From NCBI GenBank assembly GCA_030450535.1, contig JAKDIK010000153.1, positions 1 through 6,750 of the forward strand: 6,750 nucleotides of DNA, written 5' to 3'. The DNA comes from Propionibacteriaceae bacterium. GTDB lineage: Bacteria; Actinomycetota; Actinomycetes; Propionibacteriales; Propionibacteriaceae. Shown piece after piece: positions 1 through 6,354 of the stretch. The first letter of the stretch is position 1; every line of letters starts with the position of its first letter. The notes beneath the pieces are model-generated. The model was not told the origin of the DNA. It saw only the letters and a list, made by a program, of their open reading frames with translations, and ran no database searches. The position numbers and the translations under genes were made by a program.

Positions 1-32
1 GGCGAAATAGATGTCGGCGGCGGGGATCGACT

Positions 33-98
33 GCCGCCCGCGCGGGCCGGTCAGCCGCGCCCCCAGAAGGTCCGATCCATGAGCGCGCGGGCGCGCCG
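33..98. repeat. Downstream copy of the duplicated glnE 3' end (copy A)
   Basis: Bases 33-98 match 95-160 at an offset of exactly 62 bp, with 5 mismatches in 66 aligned positions (48/110, 58/120, 70/132, 83/145, 87/149). Read on the minus strand, this copy still encodes a glnE-like tail, ALMDRTFWGRG followed by TGA at 51-53. It lies after the genuine glnE stop and, because 62 is not a multiple of 3, in a different frame from glnE. It is therefore best read as an untranslated relic of a tandem duplication. Confidence 0.9.
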
Positions 99-106
99 CC
101 CGCGCG
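84..106 (-). terminator. Strong G/C hairpin just after the glnE stop; possible U-tract-free terminator
   Basis: Bases 84-93 (CGCGCGGGCG) are perfectly complementary to 97-106 (CGCCCGCGCG), giving a 10-bp all-G/C stem with a 3-base loop. In the glnE transcript it begins 6 nt after the TGA. No T-run follows, so it is not a canonical intrinsic terminator; it could act as a U-less terminator or as a 3'-end block to exonucleases. The stem straddles the junction between the two repeat copies. In DNA this GC-rich, chance hairpins are common, so the role is inferred. Confidence 0.4.
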
Positions 107-160
107 GGCTGGTCAGCCGAGCCCCCAGAAGATCCGATCCATGACCGCCCGGGCGCGCCG
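95..160. repeat. Upstream copy of the duplicated glnE 3' end (copy B, used by glnE)
   Basis: This is the partner of the copy at 33-98. On the minus strand it carries the in-frame end of glnE (AVMDRIFWGLG and the TGA at 113-115) plus about 18 bases past the stop. Similarity breaks down beyond about 160, so the duplication covers only the final codons, the stop and some flanking DNA. Of the differences between copies, three change the encoded residue (L/R, I/T, V/L), one is silent and one lies beyond the stop. Confidence 0.9.
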
Positions 161-3076
161 GGCCGCCCGGGCCCAGTCGTCGGTGAAGGTGGACGCCTCG
201 CCGGGCAGATATCCGAGCAGGTCGGCGAGCGCCGCCAGCTCTCGGGCGTCGGTGGGGATGGTGTCGGACGCCCGCCCGCGCAGCAGCATCGTGGCGTCCC
301 GGATGGCTGCGGCCAGCAGCCAGGCGGAGCGCAGGTCCTCGGCGTCCGCCTGGCTCACGTGTCCCACCGAGGCGAGCACCTCGAGCGCCGCCATCGAGCG
401 CGTGGTGCGCAGCATCGGCTCGGCGTGGGCGTACTCCAGTTGCAGCAGCTGGATCGTCCACTCCACGTCCGAGAGCCCGCCCGGCCCGAGCTTCACCTGG
501 TGCCGCGGATCGGTACCCCGGCGCAGACGCTCGTTCTCCATGCGGGCCTTCAACTTGCGGATCTCGGTGACCTGCTTGCGGGCCAGTCCCGCCTCCGGGT
601 AGCGCACGACGTCGATGGCGTCCAGCAACTCGCGCGAGAGCGCGCGTTCGCCGGCGCCGTGAGCGGCCCGCACGAGCGCCTGCGCCTCCCACGTGGAGGA
701 CCAGCGCTGGTAGTAGGCCTGGTAGGACGCCAGCGTGCGCACCATGGGTCCGCCCTTGCCCTCGGGACGCAGGTCGAGGTCGAGCTCGAGCGCCGGGTCG
801 GCGCCGGGGCGGCGCAGCCAGTCGCGCAGCCGGGTGATGATGCGGTTCGCCTTGGCGATGGCCTCCGGGTCATCGGAGTCGCCGATGACCACCATGGCGT
901 CGGCGTCCGAGGCGTAGGAAACCTCGCGGCCTCCCCAGCGCCCCATCGCCACCAGCGCGAGGCGGGGCGGATCGGGCACGTCGCGCGCGGCGACGGCCAG
1001 GGCGGCGTCCACCGTTGCGGACATGATGGCCGACAGGCCCTCCCCCACCGCTGCCAGGTCGGCCGTGTCGAGGATGTCGGCCATGACGATGCGCAGCAGC
1101 TCCTCGCGGCGCACTGCCCGGATCGCCGCGATCGCCTTCGCGGGGTCGTCCTGGCGGCGGGCGACGGCGTCCATCTCGCGCAGGATGTCCGCGGCGCTGC
1201 GGGCGGGCTCGTCCACCCCCGACAGCAGCTGGACGGTCTGCGGAGCGCGCAGCAGCAGGTCCACGGCGAAGCGGCTGGTCGCGAGCACGTGGGCCAGGTT
1301 CTCGGCCATGGCACCCTCGTCGCGCAACGCCCTCAGGTACCACGACGTGTCGCCGAGCGCCTCGGACACCTGCCGGAACGCCAGCAGGCCGTGATCGGGA
1401 TTCGGGCCGGACGCGAACCAGCCCAGCATGGCGGGCAGCAGCTGCCGCTGGATCTCCGCGCGCCGAGAGAACCCCGTCGTCAGGGCCTCGATGTGGCGCA
1501 GGGCCGCCGAGGTGTCGTTGAACCCGAGCGCCCGTAGGCGGGTCTCGGCGGCCTCCGAGGTGAGGCGCACCTGATCGGTGGGGATGCGGGCCACGGCCTC
1601 CAGCAGGGGGGAGTAGAACATGCGTTGGTGCAGCCGCAGGACGTGGCGCGTGGACTGGCGCCACCCGGCGAGCAGGACGGCCGCGTCCGCGTGGCCGGTG
1701 GAGCGGGCCAGGCGCCGCAGGGCCGCCTCGTCGTCGGCGGGCATGAGGTGGGTGCGGCGCAGCTGGAACAGTTGGATGCGGTGCTCCAGCACCCGCTGCA
1801 GCCGGTAGGCCCGGCCCAGCTCGGTGCCGTCCGAGCGTCCGACGTAGCCGCAGCCCACCAGGGCGTCCAGCCCCTCGAACGTGCCACGCAGCCGGAGCCG
1901 CTCGTCGCTGCGGCCGTGCACGAGCTGCAGCAGTTGCACGGTGAACTCGGTGTCACGCAGGCCGCCGGCGCCGAGCTTGATCTCGACATCGGCCTCGCGC
2001 GCGGGGATCAGCGAGATGACGCGCTTGCGCATCGCCTGGGACTCCCCCACGAACGCGGGATCATCGGCCACCGACCACACCCGCGGCGCCACCAGATCGA
2101 CGAATTCCTGCCCGAGCGCGCGGTCACCCGCCATCGGGCGGGCCTTGAGCAGCGCCTGGAACTCCCAGTTCTTCGCCCACTTGTCGTAGTAGGTGGCCAT
2201 GGACGCCAGCGATCGCACGAGGGGCCCGTTCTTGCCCTCGGGGCGGAGGTTGGCGTCCACCTGCCAGATCGTGCCCGCGGCGGTGTGCGCGGAGCAGATG
2301 CGCGCGATGGCCCCGGCCAGCCGGGTCGCGCGGGCGAGCGCCTCGCCGGAGCTGAGCAGCGGCTCGCCGTCCTCGCCGAGCGCGGGTTCAGCAACGTGGA
2401 TGACGTCGACGTCGGAGACGTAGTTCAGCTCGCGCGCGCCGGCCTTGCCCATGGCCAGGACGGCGAGGCGCACCTGCTCGTGACCGGGCGTCTCACCGCG
2501 GGCCAGCGCCAGCGCGGTCTCGACGGTGGCGTCGGCGAGATCGGCCAGCTCCCGGGCGATGTCGGGCAGCACCTCGAGAGGGTCCTCGGCGGTCAGGTCG
2601 CGGGCGGCGATGCGCAGCAGTGCGCGGTGGTGGGCGAGGCGGAGGTCGTCCGAGCGGCGGGGGTCCGCGACCGGGACGCCGCCGTCCGGGTCGGCTCCCA
2701 CGGCCGTGAGCAGCTCGGCGCGCAGGGCGTCCGCATCGCAGGGAGCCAGATCGCCGGCCAGCGCCTCGGTGGCCGCCGGGTGGACGCCGACGTGCTGGCC
2801 GAGTGCGGCGGACGCCCCGCACACGAGGGCGAGCCGCCGCGTCCGGGCGGGATCCGCGGCGATGGCGGCGAAGGTCGCTGGGTGGTCATCGGCGAGCCGG
2901 GCCAGCGCGGCGAGCGCGAGGTCGGGATCGGCGCTCGCCGCCACGGGCAGGACGACAGCCTGGACGGTCTCCTCGTCCAGATGCGCCAGCCATCCCTCGA
3001 TGATCGCGAGAGCCTGGCGAGGATCCGCGAACCCGTGCCGGGCCAGCTTCCCGGCCTTCGTTGCCCCGCGGTCCAT
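113..3076 (-). CDS. glnE: Bifunctional glutamine synthetase adenylyltransferase / adenylyl-removing enzyme
   Basis: This 987-residue protein has the usual length for actinobacterial GlnE. The family adenylylates (inactivates) and deadenylylates (reactivates) glutamine synthetase in the cytosol according to nitrogen status, usually with PII signals. The two homologous halves are plainly visible. The N-terminal adenylyl-removing half has MGKAGARELNYVSDVDVI at 209-226 (catalytic-type Asp222 and Asp224), LRPEGKNGP at 277-285 and KLGAGGLRDTEF at 367-378. The C-terminal adenylyltransferase half has MGRWGGREVSYASDAD at 711-726 (Asp724 and Asp726), LRPEGKGGP at 769-777 and KLGPGGLSDVEW at 862-873. 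Both active sites look intact. The reading frame stays open upstream to 3367, but that would run into the divergent gene; the ATG at 3076 gives the normal family length. No clear Shine-Dalgarno precedes it, while a TAGCAT box lies 7 nt before the start, so the transcript may be leaderless. The protein ends MDRIFWGLG, and this tail is duplicated downstream of the stop. Confidence 0.97.
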   Translation of the reverse strand: MDRGATKAGKLARHGFADPRQALAIIEGWLAHLDEETVQAVVLPVAASADPDLALAALARLADDHPATFAAIAADPARTRRLALVCGASAALGQHVGVHPAATEALAGDLAPCDADALRAELLTAVGADPDGGVPVADPRRSDDLRLAHHRALLRIAARDLTAEDPLEVLPDIARELADLADATVETALALARGETPGHEQVRLAVLAMGKAGARELNYVSDVDVIHVAEPALGEDGEPLLSSGEALARATRLAGAIARICSAHTAAGTIWQVDANLRPEGKNGPLVRSLASMATYYDKWAKNWEFQALLKARPMAGDRALGQEFVDLVAPRVWSVADDPAFVGESQAMRKRVISLIPAREADVEIKLGAGGLRDTEFTVQLLQLVHGRSDERLRLRGTFEGLDALVGCGYVGRSDGTELGRAYRLQRVLEHRIQLFQLRRTHLMPADDEAALRRLARSTGHADAAVLLAGWRQSTRHVLRLHQRMFYSPLLEAVARIPTDQVRLTSEAAETRLRALGFNDTSAALRHIEALTTGFSRRAEIQRQLLPAMLGWFASGPNPDHGLLAFRQVSEALGDTSWYLRALRDEGAMAENLAHVLATSRFAVDLLLRAPQTVQLLSGVDEPARSAADILREMDAVARRQDDPAKAIAAIRAVRREELLRIVMADILDTADLAAVGEGLSAIMSATVDAALAVAARDVPDPPRLALVAMGRWGGREVSYASDADAMVVIGDSDDPEAIAKANRIITRLRDWLRRPGADPALELDLDLRPEGKGGPMVRTLASYQAYYQRWSSTWEAQALVRAAHGAGERALSRELLDAIDVVRYPEAGLARKQVTEIRKLKARMENERLRRGTDPRHQVKLGPGGLSDVEWTIQLLQLEYAHAEPMLRTTRSMAALEVLASVGHVSQADAEDLRSAWLLAAAIRDATMLLRGRASDTIPTDARELAALADLLGYLPGEASTFTDDWARAARRARAVMDRIFWGLG

Positions 3077-3083
3077 GACAGTG

Positions 3084-3089
3084 ATGCTA
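3084..3089 (-). promoter_or_regulatory. Candidate -10 box for a leaderless glnE transcript
   Basis: The minus strand reads TAGCAT, matching the TAnnnT core of housekeeping sigma -10 elements, and ends 7 nt before the glnE ATG. That spacing would put the transcription start at or beside the A of the start codon. Leaderless mRNAs are common in actinobacteria, and the lack of a purine-rich Shine-Dalgarno here agrees with this. No recognisable TTGACA-like -35 lies at the right spacing (the region reads GAGCTC), so confidence is modest. Confidence 0.3.
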
Positions 3090-3237
3090 GCGGCGAAGTG
3101 GGATGCGAGCTCCTGCCGGACGCCGTGCGCATGGCCGCAGGCCCCGGGAACCGGCGGGGGCCGACGGCTCACTGGCACAGCGGAAGTGTCGGGGGCCGAA
3201 GGTAGGCTGGAACCACACACGTTGAGAAGGGCTTTAG

Positions 3238-3261
3238 ATGCTGAAGGGCACCACGCGATGA
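3238..3261 (+). other. Seven-codon leader ORF (MLKGTTR) overlapping the adaptor gene start
   Basis: An ATG at 3238 opens a 7-codon frame whose TGA (3259-3261) overlaps the ATG of the membrane-fusion protein gene (3258-3260) as ATGA, the same junction style used twice later in the operon. It has a good Shine-Dalgarno-like GAGAAGG at 3224-3230, 7 nt before its ATG. The sequence shows no attenuation-type codon run, but the layout would allow translational coupling. It may equally be a chance ATG, with the adaptor served by GAAGGG at 3243-3248. Confidence 0.35.
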
Positions 3262-4448
3262 GCACCGCTGCGGGCAGCGCACGCCCCGTCGGGCGGCGTC
3301 GCGCCGTCGTCATCGCGGGCGCCGCCCTGCTCGTGGTTGCCCTCATCGCCGTGCTGGCGATCTTCAATTTCGGACGCCAGCCCGCGGCCGAGGCGACCGA
3401 GGTCGTCCGCGCCGAGCGCTCCGATCAGGTGACCACCGTCAGCCTGTCGGGCAGCCTCAGTCCGCAACAGCAGGCCAACGCGTCCTTCGCCGTGCCCGGC
3501 ACCGTGAACGCCATCAACGTCCGCGTGGGGCAGGAGGTCGCTGCGGGTGACACCCTGGCCACCCTCGACGACCGCGACCTGCGCAACGCCGTATCACTCG
3601 CCGAGGCCAACCTCGCCGCGGCGCGCGCCCAGGTGCAGACACTGCGGGACGCCGACGCGGCCACCTCCGCGCAGCTGACCGCCGCCAACGCGCAGACCGA
3701 AGCCATGGCAGCGGGCGTTGAGAACGCCCGGCAGCGTCTGTCGGACGCCGCGCTCACCTCCCCGCTGACCGGGGTCGTCGCCGAAGTGGAGCTCGAGGTC
3801 GGCGATCAGGTGACGGGAGCCGGCGCGTCGCTGCCCGGGTCGGGCTCGAATCCGCTGAGCGGCCTCGGTCTGCCCAGCAGCGTGACGGGCGCCGCGGGCC
3901 AGTCGGGCGCGGGCGGCGCCCAGATCGTGGTGGTGGTGCCGGACGCGTGGCAGTTGGAGGCGACCGTCGGCACCGCTGACCTGACGAGCCTGGAGCCCGG
4001 TCAGCAGGCGGTTGTGACGCCGACCGGCACCGACACCCACGTGACGGCGGTGGTCGACACGGTGGGCATCGTGGCCTCCAGCTCCTCGGGAAGCGCGGCG
4101 ACGTTCCCAGTCACGCTCGCGATCACCGAACCGGGCGTGCAGCTGTTCAGCGGTTCGGACGCGGACGCGGTCGTCACGACCGCCACGGTGCCGGACGTCC
4201 TCACGATCCCCGTCGAGGCCGTCACGTACGCCGACGACACCACGACCGTGCGGCGTCCGGGAGACACGACGACGGAGGTGTCGCTCGGGCGGCGCTTCGG
4301 CAACCGCGTCGAGGTCACCGGTGGCCTGGGCGCCGGCGACGAGGTGCTCGTGCCGGTGGGTGTCGTGGTGAGCGCGCCGGCGCGGCCCCAGTTCGGGCCG
4401 AACGGCACCTTCGTCTCCCCCTCGCCGAGCCCGAGCGCGAACCGATGA
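3258..4448 (+). CDS. Membrane-fusion (MacA/YknX-like) subunit of an ABC export system
   Basis: This 396-residue protein is a membrane-anchored adaptor acting outside the cytoplasmic membrane with the ABC proteins encoded next. A basic N-terminus (RRR at 13-15) precedes one transmembrane helix at about 16-36, with no lipobox. The first half of a biotinyl-lipoyl-like domain lies at about 75-105 (GTVNAINVRVGQEVAAGDTL), then an Ala/Gln-rich helical hairpin at about 106-164, then the returning half (LTSPLTGVVAEVELEVGDQV, 167-185). A Gly/Ser-rich stretch at about 186-222 is followed by beta-barrel and membrane-proximal regions with typical segments (VGTADLTSLEPGQQAVV, 237-253; LTIPVEAV, 315-322; VTGGLGAGDEVLV, 353-365) and a Pro/Ser-rich tail. 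The ATG at 3258 is chosen because the anchor follows directly and GAAGGG lies 9 nt upstream. Its stop overlaps the ATPase start by ATGA. The Gram-positive counterpart is YknX of the YknXYZ system; the substrate is unknown. Confidence 0.92.
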   Translation: MSTAAGSARPVGRRRAVVIAGAALLVVALIAVLAIFNFGRQPAAEATEVVRAERSDQVTTVSLSGSLSPQQQANASFAVPGTVNAINVRVGQEVAAGDTLATLDDRDLRNAVSLAEANLAAARAQVQTLRDADAATSAQLTAANAQTEAMAAGVENARQRLSDAALTSPLTGVVAEVELEVGDQVTGAGASLPGSGSNPLSGLGLPSSVTGAAGQSGAGGAQIVVVVPDAWQLEATVGTADLTSLEPGQQAVVTPTGTDTHVTAVVDTVGIVASSSSGSAATFPVTLAITEPGVQLFSGSDADAVVTTATVPDVLTIPVEAVTYADDTTTVRRPGDTTTEVSLGRRFGNRVEVTGGLGAGDEVLVPVGVVVSAPARPQFGPNGTFVSPSPSPSANR

Positions 4449-5140
4449 CCGCGCTGCTTCAGATGGAGGGCGTCCGCAAGACGTACGCCACGGGGGCGAT
4501 TGAGGTCGAGGCGCTCCGCGGGGTCGACCTCGCGATCGACGAGGGCGACTTCGTCGCGATCGTGGGCCCCTCCGGCTCGGGTAAATCGACGCTGATGCAC
4601 ATCATCGGCTGCCTCGACGTGCCGACCGCCGGACGCTACGCGCTGGGCGGTGAGGACGTGAGCCACATGTCGGAGGCCCAGCTCGCCGACGTCCGGAACC
4701 GGCGGATCGGCTTCGTGTTCCAGCAGTTCAACCTGCTGACGTCGATGACGGCACAACGCAACGTCGAGCTGCCGCTCATGTACGCCGGGATCTCGCGGGC
4801 CGACCGCGCCGAGCGGGCGCGCGAGGCGCTGGAGCGGGTCGGGCTGGGCGATCGCGTCCACCACCGGCCGGGCGAGCTGTCGGGCGGCCAGCAGCAGCGC
4901 GTGTCGGTCGCGCGGGCGCTCGTGACCAACCCGACGGTCATCCTCGCCGACGAGCCGACGGGCAACCTCGACTCGGTCTCGACCCGCGACGTGCTCGCGC
5001 TGTTCCATGAGCTGCACGCGGCCGGGCGCACGATCGTCCTCATCACCCACGAGGCCGAGGTGGCCGCCGAGGCACATCGCGTCGTCCGCATCATCGACGG
5101 CCTGCTCACCGAGGACGAACCCGAGCAGGTGGCGTCATGA
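4445..5140 (+). CDS. ABC transporter ATP-binding protein, MacB/LolD/YknY type
   Basis: This 231-residue nucleotide-binding subunit has the family's standard length and should sit on the cytosolic face of the membrane as a homodimer driving the permease encoded next. All expected motifs are intact: Walker A GPSGSGKST at 41-49, Q-loop VFQQFNLL at 91-98, signature LSGGQQQR at 145-152, Walker B VILADEPTGNLDS at 165-177 with catalytic Glu170, and the H-loop His202 in LITHE. The Q-loop FNLL and the PTGNLDS segment are characteristic of the MacB/LolD/FtsE-like exporter class rather than nutrient importers. The start ATG overlaps the adaptor gene's stop and the stop overlaps the permease start, both as ATGA, so its synthesis is probably coupled to both. 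No distinct Shine-Dalgarno is seen upstream. It is a separate ATPase, unlike E. coli MacB where ATPase and permease are fused. Confidence 0.97.
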   Translation: MTALLQMEGVRKTYATGAIEVEALRGVDLAIDEGDFVAIVGPSGSGKSTLMHIIGCLDVPTAGRYALGGEDVSHMSEAQLADVRNRRIGFVFQQFNLLTSMTAQRNVELPLMYAGISRADRAERAREALERVGLGDRVHHRPGELSGGQQQRVSVARALVTNPTVILADEPTGNLDSVSTRDVLALFHELHAAGRTIVLITHEAEVAAEAHRVVRIIDGLLTEDEPEQVAS

Positions 5141-6354
5141 CCTGGGGCGAGACGCTGCGCACAGCTGGCGAGGCCCTGCTCGGCCGCCGGATGCGGTCGC
5201 TGCTCACCATGCTCGGCATCCTGATCGGCATCGCCGCGGTGATGCTCACGGTGGGGCTGGGCGAGGGTGCGCGATTGGAGATCACGCGCGAGATCAACCG
5301 GCTGGGCTCGAACCTGCTCATCGTCATGCCCGGATCGATGTCGGGCAACGGGGCGCCGGCGGCGTCCGGCTCGCTGACGATGGACGACGCGCTCACGATC
5401 GCCGACCCGACGGTGGCCCCCGACGTGGTCGGGGTGGCCCCGATGATGTCGACGCGCGCCTCGGTGCAGCACGATCTGGAGCGCGCCACCACCACCATCA
5501 CGGGCACCACGACGGACTGGGAGCAGGTGCGCTCGCGGGCGCTCGTGGACGGCCGCTTCTTCACCTCCGGTGAATACGCCACGGCCGACCAGGTCGCGGT
5601 GCTGGGGCCGAGCACGGCGGCGACGCTGTTCCCCGACACCGCCCCGGTGGGCGGCTCCGTGGTGATCAACGGCCAGTCGTTCACGGTGGTGGGCGTCCTC
5701 GAGGCCGTCGGTGCGAACGCGATGACGAACGAGGACGACCTCGTGCTGGTGCCGATGACCACGATGGCGCAGCGGCTGGCGGCGCCGGCGTCCGCCCGGA
5801 GCCTGTCCGCGATCTACGTGGCCGCCACCGATGACGCGTCGATCAGCGCGGCGCACCAGCAGATCACACGCGCGCTCACGGTGAACCACGGCACCACGAG
5901 CGCCGACCAGGACTTCTCGATCATGACCTTCCAGGCGCTCATGACGGCCATGAACACCATGACCGGCGTGCTGACGACGCTGCTCGGCGGATTGGCGGGC
6001 ATCTCGCTGGTGGTCGGCGGCATCGGGGTCATGAACATCATGCTGGTGTCGGTGAGCGAGCGGATCCGGGAGATCGGGTTGCGCAAGGCGCTGGGCGCGA
6101 CGCCGGCGGTGATCCGGAGGCAGTTCCTCGTGGAGGCCGGCATCCTCGGCCTGCTGGGCGGAGCCATGGGGGTGGCGCTCGGCATGATCGGGGCGGCGAT
6201 CCTGACGCCGGCGCTGGGCATCGAGGTGACGGTCTCGCTGTCGGCGACCCTGCTGGCGCTCATCGTCTCGCTGACCATCGGGCTGGTCGCCGGGGTGTAC
6301 CCGGCCTCGCGCGCCGCGAAGCTGGCCCCCATCGACGCACTGAGGAGCGAGTGA
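5137..6354 (+). CDS. ABC transporter permease, MacB/FtsX family (YknZ-like)
   Basis: This 405-residue permease matches single-module MacB/YknZ permeases in length and plan. A first membrane helix at about 22-42 (after the typical GRRMRSLLTMLGILIGIAAV) leads into a large extracytoplasmic MacB-type core domain at about 45-265. Three C-terminal helices follow at about 278-301, 333-356 and 366-388. The conserved FtsX cytosolic loop ERIREIGLRKALGAT is at 308-322 and the typical end YPASRAAKLAPIDALR at 388-403. Family members do not carry substrate through a channel; they transmit ATP-driven movement to the outer face (mechanotransmission). The ATG overlaps the ATPase stop by ATGA, with AGGTGG at 5127-5132 as a close ribosome-binding site. 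Its TGA overlaps the next gene in TGATG. All regions look intact. Confidence 0.96.
   Translation: MTWGETLRTAGEALLGRRMRSLLTMLGILIGIAAVMLTVGLGEGARLEITREINRLGSNLLIVMPGSMSGNGAPAASGSLTMDDALTIADPTVAPDVVGVAPMMSTRASVQHDLERATTTITGTTTDWEQVRSRALVDGRFFTSGEYATADQVAVLGPSTAATLFPDTAPVGGSVVINGQSFTVVGVLEAVGANAMTNEDDLVLVPMTTMAQRLAAPASARSLSAIYVAATDDASISAAHQQITRALTVNHGTTSADQDFSIMTFQALMTAMNTMTGVLTTLLGGLAGISLVVGGIGVMNIMLVSVSERIREIGLRKALGATPAVIRRQFLVEAGILGLLGGAMGVALGMIGAAILTPALGIEVTVSLSATLLALIVSLTIGLVAGVYPASRAAKLAPIDALRSE

Noticed and set aside
51..692. Long minus-strand frame ending in the duplicated tail ALMDRTFWGRG, as if it were its own gene or a frameshifted end of glnE
   Set aside because: Above the repeat it is a shadow of glnE with Arg/Gly/Ala-rich composition and no recognisable motif. 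The glnE frame is intact through both catalytic halves to its own stop, and no slippery site stands out.
3140..3162. Inverted repeat GGCCCC/GGGGCC in the divergent intergenic region, a possible operator or riboswitch stem
   Set aside because: Only 6 bp of G/C with an 11-base loop in very GC-rich DNA; no conserved riboswitch core is seen and chance is a sufficient explanation.
1625..3205. Long plus-strand open frame antisense to glnE (526 codons)
   Set aside because: It lies opposite conserved glnE coding sequence, is rich in Gly/Arg/Gln/His typical of high-GC antisense shadows, and shows no family motif.
3203..3208. TAGGCT as a -10 box for the transporter operon
   Set aside because: It fits TAnnnT, but no -35-like sequence lies at 16-19 bases upstream; a single loose hexamer is not enough to call a promoter.
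3077..3257. GlnR-type nitrogen operator near glnE
   Set aside because: No pair of GTnAC/GAAAC-like half-sites with the expected spacing could be found by eye in the 181-bp region.
4001..5077. Long minus-strand open frames opposite the adaptor, ATPase and permease genes
   Set aside because: They are antisense to coding sequence with all expected motifs on the plus strand, and have shadow-like Arg/His/Gly-rich composition.
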